From Prochlorococcus sp. MIT 0701 (lineage in GTDB: Bacteria > Cyanobacteriota > Cyanobacteriia > PCC-6307 > Cyanobiaceae): a DNA stretch of 64,000 nucleotides. Numbering within the stretch: the stretch's first letter is position 1; each line of letters begins with the position of its first letter. Below are positions 1 through 7,324 of this stretch, in pieces. The notes beneath the pieces were generated by a model. That model made no database searches. It saw nothing but the letters and a program-made list of their open reading frames with translations, and had not been told where the DNA came from. The translations under genes were made by a program, and so were the position numbers. Location: NCBI RefSeq assembly GCF_000760295.1, contig NZ_JNBA01000012.1:1-64000 (forward strand), written 5' to 3'.

Positions 1-31
1 AATGCAACGCAAGCTGGATCGTCAGCATTGA
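1..31 (+). CDS. 3' end of a second PLD-like gene (partial, cut by window edge)
   Basis: The first 26 bases are identical to positions 37574-37599, the last codons of the phospholipase-D-like lipoprotein gene at 36231-37634, and read in the same frame (MQRKLDRQ). Here the frame ends H-stop, with TGA at 29-31, whereas the other copy continues for about ten more codons. The rest of the gene lies outside the window, so it could be a full paralogue or a fragment. The adjacent accessory module is on the opposite strand and converges on it. Confidence 0.6.
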   Translation, partial: MQRKLDRQH

Positions 32-40
32 TTGCGTTAT

Positions 41-66
41 GCCCTTGCGTAGGGCTGCGTGATTTT
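41..66 (+). terminator. Possible terminator hairpin after the PLD-like 3' end
   Basis: GCCCT (41-45) and AGGGC (51-55) form a 5-bp stem with a 5-base loop, followed within 8 bases by a short T run. It lies just after the PLD-like stop codon. The stem is short, so this is a weak call. Confidence 0.3.
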
Positions 67-164
67 TCAATCGACGCCCCCTCCTTTTAGGTTCTTCTTA
101 AGTGAATTAATCAAGGTGGCCTCCCAGCCCTCAAAATCATTAGCGGCAGGCCGTTGTTCGTGGT

Positions 165-956
165 TCACCAGGCCGCCAACACTTTTGATACTCCTGTGAT
201 TAATTCCGTTTTTGCTTCTGAGCTAGTTCGCCAGCCGATTGCTACACCGCTGAGCCTTGGCGCTAAAGCTAGAAATTGATCTCGCACCCTGCGACTGCGA
301 TCAAATTGTTTGCTAGTTACATCTGTAACTAACACCACTTCAGCTGCCGCCTGTTGTGCTCTGAGGCGATGAAGTCCACCGCGTGCTCGTTCAATATCGG
401 CTTGTAACACCTCCAGCGATGGAAGCTCAGATGGCATAGCTAATTGCACGGGCGGCTCTGTTTCTTTTTCTTCATGTGCATTTCTCTGTGCTTGATCACT
501 TGCCGCCTGCAAGGTGCTGTTAATGCTTGAAAGCATTAAGCCATATGCATTACTACTCTCAAGCAGCTGTGGTGCAATCGATTGTGCCCAACTCTTCATT
601 AGTTTCTCAAGCAGAGCGAATACTTCCTTCTCTGGAATCTGAATCTGCGCGGTATTACAAAACTTTCTTTCCTCTTCCTGCAGCTGTAGCAATAAAGAAC
701 GGCCTTGCCACCAGAGTCTTTTACGACGTTCTAATGCCAACGCCTGCCGGGGACTGAGTGAACTTTTATCGGCTTGCTCTAATTGATGCCAGACGATCAG
801 CAAACGCTCTAGATCTACTTTTGCTGGACGTCCAGGTTGAATGCAGGCCTGCAATCTTGGTTCGGCCTGCGCAATCCGTCGAAAACTGGTGAGTGGTAGC
901 CCAATGTGGCGAGCAGCTGCTCTAAGGCTCACCACTTGGCAATCAGAACTGCTCAT
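165..956 (-). CDS. Terminase small subunit-like DNA-packaging protein
   Basis: About 263 aa if started at the ATG at 956, whose first base is the last base of the upstream primase stop (TAATG overlap), so the two are probably translationally coupled. The N-terminus looks like a helix-turn-helix (SLRAAARHIGLPLTSFRR). A charged coiled segment follows, rich in E, R and Q, and then a stretch like LEKLMKSWAQSIAPQLLES. That order resembles Nu1/terminase-small-subunit-like proteins, in which a DNA-recognition helix precedes a basic helical region ending in a motif of the type W-x-x-x-I-A-P-x-L. In phage satellites a TerS homologue redirects packaging to the satellite genome. The function is inferred from shape and context; an unrelated DNA-binding protein is possible. 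Confidence 0.45.
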   Translation of the reverse strand: MSSSDCQVVSLRAAARHIGLPLTSFRRIAQAEPRLQACIQPGRPAKVDLERLLIVWHQLEQADKSSLSPRQALALERRKRLWWQGRSLLLQLQEEERKFCNTAQIQIPEKEVFALLEKLMKSWAQSIAPQLLESSNAYGLMLSSINSTLQAASDQAQRNAHEEKETEPPVQLAMPSELPSLEVLQADIERARGGLHRLRAQQAAAEVVLVTDVTSKQFDRSRRVRDQFLALAPRLSGVAIGWRTSSEAKTELITGVSKVLAAW

Positions 957-3520
957 TAAGAGATCCCTTTTCGTGGCCCCCAATGCGGATCATCACCGGC
1001 GTCGATATCCCAACTGCTGCCTTGGACATACCGCTGAGAACTCTGTGGTGTGGTCACAAGATCCATTGCAATGCTGTTGACCTCCGACCTCGGCACCCCG
1101 GCCACACCAACTAGGCCAGAACCTTCTCGCGCTCGATTTGTACCTGCGCACACCACCCCATCAGGCTTTAACTCCCACCTCTGAGTCAACTCTTTTGTTT
1201 TTGATATGTCCGGTGTGACCACAACCGCAGATCCTTTGCTGTTACTTGGATCTTCGCTATGGCCAGTGGCATGGCCATCGGTGTGACCGCTCTGGCCAGA
1301 CTGAGGAGCCCAAAGGCCTGCAAGTCTTTGTCCCCCAGAGACACGACGTCGGCCCCACTCCCAGCCGGCTTGCTCTGCAATTTGCCGCACCCTTGCACTG
1401 AGTTGGTTATTACGACGCTCAACAGGGACACCGAGAAACTCCAGTAAATCAGGGCTTTTCACAGGACCAGGTGTGTGGAGCTTTAAGTAGTCGAGAACCT
1501 GATCAGTCCACGGATCAATCTCAGTGAAGTCACAATTACGCCCTGCAATCGCATCCCGCTCTGATTCATCGCAAACGTCCCATTGAACGCCCACTTGGTA
1601 CTGCTCGACGGCACGAGCCCAGATTGCATCTCGATGCTCCTTCGCCCATGCCAAAGGCAACATCCGATCAGAAATCCGAATGCAAACAAATCGAGTCGAC
1701 CCGGTGGCGTCTCTTAGAGGAGACCCGTTGCTTGTCGCCCAAAATACGAATCGGCGCGGATGACGTTCAGGAGCACGTTCATAGGGAGCGCGGTAGGTGT
1801 CTATCCGCTCAGTCAAAAACGCCTTGAGCTTTTCCTGATCCGCTCGACGAGTAACGCCATCCAGCTCTGCCAGCTCAACCCCCCATGCGGTTCGGCATTT
1901 CATCAACGCATCACGACCTAAGTCCTCAAGACCTTCAGTCCAGTAATCAACTCCAAAAAGAATTCGACCAAGAGCTGACTTGCCCCGCCATTGCGGACCA
2001 ACCAGAACCGGCGTCTGTCTAATGCTGGCACCAGGCTCAAAAATACGAGCAACACCAGAAACTAAATATCGCGACAGAAACGCAGCTGCGATCGGATCAT
2101 CAATTCCCAGCAAGAACCTATCCAGTCGCTGCCACTGCTTCATCGGCAAAGGGTCTACTCGCAGCATCGTCTCGAGATAATCCTGAACAGGGTCAAACTG
2201 GTTCTGCTTTGCGATGAGCTGCAAAGCATCAGAGGTTGCCTCTTTTGGCCAAGTCGCTGCTGACGTCGAAAGCCTCACGTACAGCCTGCCGATGTCATTG
2301 GCTCCCAGAACCTGATCCGCTACATACACATCACCTGTACGGATGTTCAGTCTTGGCTTCCCGCCTAATACCCAAGGCAAGTTGCTAAGGACCTGATCGG
2401 CCTTAAGACGATGACGGAGTCCTGGAAAAAACCTTGCGTCACGTGAGCCCTCCGGTATTGAGGACGATCGTGGTGCAGACTCCTGCCCCTGCTGTTGTCG
2501 CAACCAGAAGCGCTCGCGCCCTGGCCAGCCGGGATCCGGTTCTGACGATCGACTCTCTGCAGATCGCAAAACCTTGATCAGCTCGTCTTCCTCAAGCGGC
2601 GGTTCGCATCGAGCAGCGAATTCACGGACTATCTCTTCTGAACAACCGCTGAACTTGATTCCAGCTGCCCTGGCGGCATTCTCCACTGCCATCGTTCCAA
2701 CGGCCAACCGGAAACACTGGCTGTTGCGATCACCCTCCTGAGCACCTTTCTCCACTAACTGTTCCTGATCTCGACTCAACAAATTCGACAGATCAGGCAA
2801 CTCCTTTGGCTTAGCAATCGCTTTGCTGATCTCTTCAACGGAATACCTAGCCCCAGCAGCATTGGCTATCTGGCATGGCTTGCCTGTCTTCGGGTGAATG
2901 GTGCCGGGCAATCGCATTACCCGGGAGGGATTATTGATGCTGCGATCAGCATCTGCAAAATTCAGCAAGCGCTTCTGCAGATCGCGCCATTGCTCTGGAG
3001 CTAGCGGCTGATCGAGCACCCAATAGCTATGAATGCTCTTATGGCCGGTATCAATCTGAACCGTCGGCTCTGGCAAGCCCAGATCACGCCAGCAGTCCAG
3101 CTGCCATAGCCGACTGCAATCATCGTGCTCAATAAAAACAGCTGGGCATGAAGTAATACTCTTGTCGTTGTCGCCGTTGTTTCCAATGACGGCATAGATG
3201 CTGCGCCCCTCTGATTGCCATTGCTTGATTAGGTGCTGGGAAAGTTTTCCTTTGCGGCCACGATCGTTGTGATTGCCTTTCGGCAGAATCCCACGGATTC
3301 GGGTGGAACTTGGATCCTTCCTCAACAGCTCCAGAAAGCGCTTAATCTGATCAGAGGGGTCCTCCTGAAAGCAACGCTCTAGTGCCAAACGAGCGTCATC
3401 AAACATCTTTAGAGCACTCTCGTCACCAGCTTCAGCAAGGTCACAAAGTTGGCTTACGTTGAATTTTTTGAGATAGAATTGTGTTGAGTCATTGTTCAGA
3501 AGTTTCTTGATTTTGGACAT
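956..3520 (-). CDS. Satellite/phage-type primase-helicase (VapE-like)
   Basis: 854 aa from the ATG at 3520; a TTG lies directly before it. The N-terminal third carries archaeo-eukaryotic primase-like motifs: VFIEHDD, then SIHSYWVL (the S-x-H motif) and NPSRVMRLPGTIH. A linker follows with a PriCT-like region (GDRNSQCFRLAVGTMAVE and a later REFAARCEPPL). The C-terminal half is a VapE/D5-type P-loop ATPase: LVGPQWRGKSAL is the Walker A motif, ELAEL is Walker B-like, and RRFVFWATSN is followed by a D-A-T-G-S-T-R-F segment. Such proteins start and drive replication of phages, satellites and tRNA-integrated islands. It lies between an HTH gene and a TerS-like gene in one apparent operon. No integrase is in view. 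The family assignment is strong; which element it belongs to is inference. Confidence 0.85.
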   Translation of the reverse strand: MSKIKKLLNNDSTQFYLKKFNVSQLCDLAEAGDESALKMFDDARLALERCFQEDPSDQIKRFLELLRKDPSSTRIRGILPKGNHNDRGRKGKLSQHLIKQWQSEGRSIYAVIGNNGDNDKSITSCPAVFIEHDDCSRLWQLDCWRDLGLPEPTVQIDTGHKSIHSYWVLDQPLAPEQWRDLQKRLLNFADADRSINNPSRVMRLPGTIHPKTGKPCQIANAAGARYSVEEISKAIAKPKELPDLSNLLSRDQEQLVEKGAQEGDRNSQCFRLAVGTMAVENAARAAGIKFSGCSEEIVREFAARCEPPLEEDELIKVLRSAESRSSEPDPGWPGRERFWLRQQQGQESAPRSSSIPEGSRDARFFPGLRHRLKADQVLSNLPWVLGGKPRLNIRTGDVYVADQVLGANDIGRLYVRLSTSAATWPKEATSDALQLIAKQNQFDPVQDYLETMLRVDPLPMKQWQRLDRFLLGIDDPIAAAFLSRYLVSGVARIFEPGASIRQTPVLVGPQWRGKSALGRILFGVDYWTEGLEDLGRDALMKCRTAWGVELAELDGVTRRADQEKLKAFLTERIDTYRAPYERAPERHPRRFVFWATSNGSPLRDATGSTRFVCIRISDRMLPLAWAKEHRDAIWARAVEQYQVGVQWDVCDESERDAIAGRNCDFTEIDPWTDQVLDYLKLHTPGPVKSPDLLEFLGVPVERRNNQLSARVRQIAEQAGWEWGRRRVSGGQRLAGLWAPQSGQSGHTDGHATGHSEDPSNSKGSAVVVTPDISKTKELTQRWELKPDGVVCAGTNRAREGSGLVGVAGVPRSEVNSIAMDLVTTPQSSQRYVQGSSWDIDAGDDPHWGPRKGIS

Positions 3521-3528
3521 CAAAGAAG

Positions 3529-3552
3529 CCCCGGGAATGCAACCCTCCGGGG
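3529..3552 (-). promoter_or_regulatory. Hairpin in the leader of the primase gene
   Basis: CCCCGG (3529-3534) and CCGGGG (3547-3552) form a 6-bp GC stem in the minus-strand leader, 9 bases before the primase ATG. A GGAGGG stretch lies at the edge of the stem and loop. The position would allow attenuation or control of ribosome access, but no T run follows, so it is not a standard terminator. The structure is visible; the role is a guess. Confidence 0.3.
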
Positions 3553-3563
3553 TTATTTATTGC

Positions 3564-3839
3564 TCAAGCCCTGGCTGCCAATTTCGAGCAAGCGCCAAAT
3601 GTTTCAATCTCCTCAGCTGGTAGACGCTGGAATACTTCAAACGCCTTCTCGGTGGCATCAGGCTTCCATTGCAGACGGCCTCCTTGGACTAAACCGGACC
3701 AGCGATAATCACGGCCCTCTTTAAAAGGAGTAATCGCACTTCGTCGCATCGCTAATAGCGACTTCACGTGAATCCCAAGCCATTGCGCCATCAATTCAGA
3801 CGAGAGCAAGCCACTAGGGATCAAAGAATGATCATTCAT
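3564..3839 (-). CDS. Small HTH/excisionase-like DNA-binding protein
   Basis: 91 aa from the ATG at 3839 (MNDHSLIPSG). The reading frame stays open upstream to 4196 but there it runs through the iterons and the tmRNA terminator, so the internal ATG is preferred. The core LLSSELMAQWLGIHVKSLL looks like a helix-turn-helix, followed by the K-E-G-x-D-Y-R-W pattern seen in AlpA/excisionase-like and other winged-helix-type element regulators. It is the first gene of the minus-strand module and lies 44 bp upstream of the primase start. A role as excisionase or regulator of the module is inferred from size and position. Confidence 0.55.
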   Translation of the reverse strand: MNDHSLIPSGLLSSELMAQWLGIHVKSLLAMRRSAITPFKEGRDYRWSGLVQGGRLQWKPDATEKAFEVFQRLPAEEIETFGACSKLAARA

Positions 3840-4078
3840 GAGAGTTATGCGGTTTGTATTGACCTGTCGCCGGAACCCGTTCAGCCATTGCTTGAGCCAA
3901 CAGTCAGAGACTGAAACTGCCGGAGGTTGCACTGCTTCGTAGAGCAGCAGCACGAAAAATTTGGGCTTACTGAGGTGTGTTTGGCCGGTTCGGTTGATCT
4001 CCTTAATTATAACTCTTAAAAACGGCACTGCACTACTGGTAGCGTACAGATAATCCCATGAGCACCAGAAGAAGCGTA

Positions 4079-4114
4079 TTTTATCCCGAGTTTTATCCCG
4101 AGTTTTATCCCGAA
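4079..4114 (-). repeat. Three tandem 12-bp iteron-like repeats
   Basis: The unit TTTTATCCCGAG occurs at 4079-4090 and 4091-4102, and with one change (last base A) at 4103-4114. The array lies in the 300-bp gap between the HTH gene start (3839) and the tmRNA terminator. I see no gene in the rest of that gap. Tandem 12-mers upstream of a replication-initiator gene resemble iterons at plasmid or satellite origins; this role is inference. Confidence 0.7.
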
Positions 4115-4142
4115 GGTGTTTCAGACCGAAACACGTGTCCCT

Positions 4143-4173
4143 TAAAACCCCTCTTATAGCAATAAAAGAGGGG
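4143..4173 (-). terminator. Rho-independent terminator of the tmRNA transcript
   Basis: CCCCTCTT (4148-4155) pairs perfectly with AAGAGGGG (4166-4173) around a 10-base loop. On the minus strand the stem is followed by TTTT (4147-4144). It lies just past the tmRNA coding piece and before the accessory module. Confidence 0.75.
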
Positions 4174-4187
4174 CCCTTCCAGGCCCC

Positions 4188-4500
4188 ATGAGTCATTTGG
4201 GTGATAAGGCTGACCTCACCCCATCTCCCTTATTAGGGTCAGGCAGCCACGAGGGCAGGCTGACGGGAGAAACGAACGATGTTGTTCGCAGTTACGGATT
4301 TGCTCTTACCGAGCAGGCTTCAGTCACCCTCCTCATACCCCGTCGAAACCATTGCAGCCCCAAGAAACCTGAAAGAGGAATGGAGCTGAGCGGAATCGAA
4401 CCGCTGTCCGAGACACTGGTGTGGATCACCTAGTCCGCCAAAAGGTGGACACGATCATTCTGACAGGAATGCTGTTCTGTCGCTCAACAACCCGTGGGGT
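4188..4500 (-). ncRNA. ssrA: Circularly permuted two-piece tmRNA
   Basis: Reading the minus strand, the acceptor piece comes first and ends with a T arm (GCGG-TTCGATT-CCGC) and the acceptor strand CAGCTCC plus discriminator A at 4381; CCA is not encoded. After a 19-base spacer the coding piece begins at 4361 with GGGGCTG, which pairs with CAGCTCC over all seven positions (one G-U). GGTTTCGACGGG, typical of tmRNA 5' ends, follows, and then the tag frame. This gene order, native 3' end before native 5' end, is the permuted form known from marine picocyanobacteria and alphaproteobacteria. tmRNA with SmpB rescues stalled ribosomes and tags nascent proteins for proteolysis. The outer ends are approximate. 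The promoter should lie in or beside the 5' end of the divergent methyltransferase gene. Confidence 0.92.
4239..4289 (-). CDS. tmRNA tag-peptide reading frame
   Basis: The resume codon GCG at 4289-4287 starts the frame for ANNIVRFSRQPALVAA, ended by TGA at 4241-4239. The C-terminal A-L-V-A-A is the hydrophobic degradation signal seen by ClpXP-type proteases. From memory, the marine picocyanobacterial tags are of the form ANNIVRFSR(Q/H)AAPVAA, so this one differs in the last third (QPALVAA). Confidence 0.9.
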   Translation of the reverse strand, partial: ANNIVRFSRQPALVAA

Positions 4501-4511
4501 GTAAAAGCTCA

Positions 4512-5636
4512 ATGCAAGCGATCGCCGTACTCCCCCAAGGATTAGAAGAAGAAGGCGCTAAAGAGCTCACCACTCTTGGGGCCAAAGCCGTGCGCCCGCT
4601 CAGACGCGCTGCGGCTTTTGAAGCCAACATGGCCTGCTTCTATCGGCTGCATCTACAAGCGCGCCTGCCATTTCGCCTGCTCAGGGAAATTGCCCAATTC
4701 CCTTGCCGAGGGCCAAAAGAGCTCTACTCAGGTGTGCAATCAGCCTTCGACTGGGAACGTTGGCTGCATCCCTCGATGAGCTTTCGTGTCGATGTCACCG
4801 GCAGCGGCCCTGGCCTCACTCACAGCCACTTCACAGCCCTGCAGGTAAAAAATGCGATCATCGATCTACAACGGCAGCTATGGGGTGAGCGATCTGATAT
4901 CGATCTGCAAGACCCTGCGCTCTGTTTGCATCTCCATCTCAATCGAGATTGTGCCGTCCTGAGCTTGGACGGTTCAGCTGGCAGCCTGCACCGCAGGGGC
5001 TACCGAGCTGCAGTCGGCGCTGCGCCTCTCAAAGAAAACCTTGCCGCCGGACTGATCAGACTCAGCGGCTGGGATGGCTGCGTGCCCTTAGTTGACCCCC
5101 TGTGCGGATCGGGCACCCTGCTGATCGAGGCAGCCAGTATGAAGCTTGGCCTTGCACCAGGGTTAAAGCGTTCTTTTCTCCTAGAAGGTTGGGCAGATTT
5201 CGATCCTCAACTCTGGAGCGAGGAACAAGCACGAGCCAAGCAACGAGAACGCAAAGATCAATCGCTGCCAGTGATCATTGGTTGCGACCGAGACCCCAGC
5301 ATCACAACACAAACAAAAACCAATGTGGCCGAGGCAGGCCTCGGCCATGTTGTAGGCATTCAAACCTGTGATTTTCGCGACCTAGAACTGCCAAAACAGC
5401 CAGGAGTAATGGTCTGCAACCCTCCCTATGGCATCCGAGTTGGCCAGGATGAAGACCTAACCGCTCTCTATGAAAGCTTCGGTCAATACGCGAAAAAACA
5501 TGCCTCAGGTTGGCAGCTGTGGCTGCTGAACGGCAATCCCAGCCTCAGCCGATCACTGCAAATGAAAGCGAGTCGGCGGATTCCAGTCAGCAATGGCGGC
5601 ATCGAATGCCGTTGGCTGAACTACGCCATTCGCTGA
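4512..5636 (+). CDS. THUMP-domain class I RNA methyltransferase (RlmL/UPF0020 type)
   Basis: 374 aa from the ATG at 4512 (MQAIAVLPQGLEEEG); a GTG at 4494 is in frame but lies in the tmRNA acceptor region. The N-terminus has the pattern of the ferredoxin-like/THUMP part of this family. The C-terminal Rossmann domain shows VDPLCGSGTLLIEAA (SAM binding) and VCNPPYGIRV (N-P-P-Y, the amino-methylating catalytic motif). The family makes N2-methylguanosine in 23S rRNA or tRNA; the exact target base cannot be read from the sequence. It is divergent from ssrA. Its last codons (NYAIR-stop) are duplicated at 6198-6216. Confidence 0.85.
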   Translation: MQAIAVLPQGLEEEGAKELTTLGAKAVRPLRRAAAFEANMACFYRLHLQARLPFRLLREIAQFPCRGPKELYSGVQSAFDWERWLHPSMSFRVDVTGSGPGLTHSHFTALQVKNAIIDLQRQLWGERSDIDLQDPALCLHLHLNRDCAVLSLDGSAGSLHRRGYRAAVGAAPLKENLAAGLIRLSGWDGCVPLVDPLCGSGTLLIEAASMKLGLAPGLKRSFLLEGWADFDPQLWSEEQARAKQRERKDQSLPVIIGCDRDPSITTQTKTNVAEAGLGHVVGIQTCDFRDLELPKQPGVMVCNPPYGIRVGQDEDLTALYESFGQYAKKHASGWQLWLLNGNPSLSRSLQMKASRRIPVSNGGIECRWLNYAIR

Positions 5637-5637
5637 A
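5619..5637 (+). repeat. Direct repeat, copy 1 (methyltransferase 3' end)
   Basis: The 19-mer aactacgccattcgctgaa spans the last codons and stop of the methyltransferase gene and recurs exactly at 6198-6216. Confidence 0.9.
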
Positions 5638-6197
5638 CCGCAGGGCAACTTGATCTATCAGCAGCAATCTTCAGATTCACGGCACTTTTTAGAGGCCCTA
5701 ATCATCCAATAAGGTCCCAGAGGTATCAAAGAAAACATCAGCCTGCAATCTGCCAAGCTCTTGCCCTAAAATAAAAGGCAAGCTCACTTGGAAAGATGCT
5801 TAGCCACCTTTTAACGCCTACCAACCTAGTTATTTTTGCTGTTGCATTTACAATCAAACTCCTTGTTGCTGGCTACATTATCTTGAAAGTACGCAAAAGG
5901 ATTGCATGATGACTTGGCTGCTATTAGGAGTGATAGTGCAAGGTGATCTTAAAAATAAAGCCCTAGGCTAAGAAGACGATAACTTACCTTTTGCAATTGA
6001 CGTAATACATCAAATATTACTGCGCTTATTAATCTTTATTGAACAATCTTAAGAGTCGGAACGATGACTCATTGAAGACTGATTAGATCAATTCATGATG
6101 TGTATATTTGATGCCATTTTTTCTGATTGTCGACTCTCATGCCAAGCACACCATTCAAAGCAAGAGAGTCCGTTGCCATTCAGATGTCTTGAATGAA
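5638..6197. other. 560-bp segment between the two 19-bp repeats
   Basis: This segment separates the methyltransferase stop from the convergent YqjE-like gene. It looks AT-richer than both neighbours and contains one credible small ORF (5796-5909). Removing it with one repeat copy would leave two tightly convergent genes, so it reads as an insertion. I see no transposase, integrase or terminal inverted repeat in it. Confidence 0.5.
5796..5909 (+). CDS. Small single-span membrane protein, unknown
   Basis: 37 aa: a short polar start (MLSHLLTPTN), one hydrophobic span (LVIFAVAFTIKLLVAGYIIL) and a basic tail (KVRKRIA), giving an inside-positive C-terminus. GGAAAG lies directly before the ATG, closer than a normal Shine-Dalgarno. 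I do not recognise it as a known photosystem, NDH or toxin small subunit. It is the only plausible gene in the 560-bp insert. A chance ORF is possible, although the span and positive tail argue for a real protein. Confidence 0.4.
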   Translation: MLSHLLTPTNLVIFAVAFTIKLLVAGYIILKVRKRIA

Positions 6198-6216
6198 AAC
6201 TACGCCATTCGCTGAA
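6198..6216 (+). repeat. Direct repeat, copy 2
   Basis: Exact second copy of the 19-mer at 5619-5637. Weaker similarity appears to continue upstream (6175-6197 against the codons before 5619), as if a longer piece of the gene end had been copied and then decayed. It abuts the stop codon of the YqjE-like gene. Confidence 0.9.
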
Positions 6217-6603
6217 TCAATGGCGCCCGAGCACCGCCCGAGTGGTTTTCGACAAACCCTCCAACGTCTGTGGCAAATACGGCCCTTTGGCGAGCTGACC
6301 ACCAAGGCGCAGGCTCACTCCTGCCAAGACAACATCAAGAACTGCGATAGCAAGCAAACCCTTCATCAGACTCCAACCCCAAACCTCCTGCATCCAAAGC
6401 ACCAAAGCCACTTCCACAGCCAACAGCGCCAGAAGCATCAACGTGCCTCCCATGGCCAGGAAAACGCCTCCACTAATCAAACGGCGTTTCTCTCGATCCA
6501 CCTCCTGCAAAGCAATACGCACATGCAGATCCATGACTGAAGCAGCAATCGCAGTCACACGCGCGCCCGCTCCTGATCCGCTTGAACGTTGTTCGTCGCT
6601 CAT
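6217..6603 (-). CDS. YqjE-like phage-holin-family membrane protein
   Basis: 128 aa. After a polar N-terminus comes an amphipathic segment (LHVRIALQEVDREKRRL), two transmembrane spans (about residues 43-70 and 80-100) and a short basic tail. This matches the putative Actinobacteriota/YqjE holin-superfamily layout. Its ATG overlaps the stop of the upstream DUF883-like gene by one base (TGATG), so the two are co-translated, as in yqjD-yqjE pairs. Inner-membrane location is clear; molecular function is unknown for the family. Confidence 0.65.
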   Translation of the reverse strand: MSDEQRSSGSGAGARVTAIAASVMDLHVRIALQEVDREKRRLISGGVFLAMGGTLMLLALLAVEVALVLWMQEVWGWSLMKGLLAIAVLDVVLAGVSLRLGGQLAKGPYLPQTLEGLSKTTRAVLGRH

Positions 6604-7067
6604 CAGGACCGCCGACCTCCGGCGAAAATAACTCCAATCAGTACACCGATTCCAGCAGCCATTGCAACAGCAAGCAACGGTCGCTGCCGCACAGGACGTT
6701 CAATCCGCGGCCGCAGTGTGCTGTTCAGCTCATCGAGAAGCTGCTCGAGCTGCTTCTCCAATGGCTCCAGACTGTCGGCCAGATCCCTGGTGCGGTCACC
6801 AGCAACCTGAAATAGGTCCTCCAGCTGATCACGCACACCATGGCTCGTTAATCCCGAATGCTGTGAAATCACACGAACCATTTCATCAAGGCTGCCTCGT
6901 GTTGCTTCCAGTGTGTCCCAAGCCAAATCTGGCCAATACTCTTGGATCGTGGGCAACAAGCTCTCAAATCGTTCACGGAACCTCTGTTCAGAGGGATCTG
7001 CAGTACGCGAAGGCTCAGTATTGACTTGGGTCTGTTGATCGCCGGATGCGGAATTCTCTGATTCCAT
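6603..7067 (-). CDS. DUF883/YqjD-like membrane-anchored protein
   Basis: 154 aa: an acidic, disordered N-terminus, a helical middle with a coiled segment (LEPLEKQLEQLLDELNSTL), and a C-terminal glycine-rich span (LLAVAMAAGIGVLIGVIFAG) ending GGRRS. The C-terminal span with R-x-P-L-L-A-V-A-x-A-A-G-x-G is the hallmark of ElaB/YqjD/DUF883 proteins, some of which tether ribosomes to the membrane in stationary phase in E. coli. First gene of the pair with the YqjE-like gene. A ribosome-related role here is only inference from the family. Confidence 0.65.
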   Translation of the reverse strand: MESENSASGDQQTQVNTEPSRTADPSEQRFRERFESLLPTIQEYWPDLAWDTLEATRGSLDEMVRVISQHSGLTSHGVRDQLEDLFQVAGDRTRDLADSLEPLEKQLEQLLDELNSTLRPRIERPVRQRPLLAVAMAAGIGVLIGVIFAGGRRS

Positions 7068-7324
7068 GAATTCCAGACGGTTGATCTCAGCCTAGTTAGA
7101 CCTGTGCAGGAGCGAAACCCCCCTGTAGCTGGAATGCATCGAAGCCTGCTGCCTGAATGCCACTGCCACTGCAACCGCAACCATCACCCAGCTCTTCGCA
7201 GTGCATTCATAAGCGTCATTGATTTGCAGAGGATCTGACCTGCTCAAAAGTTGATCAACAATCCTTGGGTATCTCAGAACTCAAAGGATCCTGAGCACTA
7301 CCCCTTGAAACGAATCGCCCCTGA

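Noticed and set aside
3840-4196. N-terminal extension of the HTH gene through the iterons and the tmRNA terminator.
   Set aside because: The translated part repeats the iteron (R-D-K-T) and overlaps non-coding signals; the ATG at 3839 gives a normal-sized HTH protein.
4494-4511. GTG start for the methyltransferase.
   Set aside because: It lies in the tmRNA acceptor region; the ATG at 4512 gives the usual start of the family.
7134-7238. A 34-codon Cys/His-rich ORF on the plus strand.
   Set aside because: Too short, in a promoter-like gap with no clear ribosome-binding site; the Cys/His run comes from low-complexity codons.
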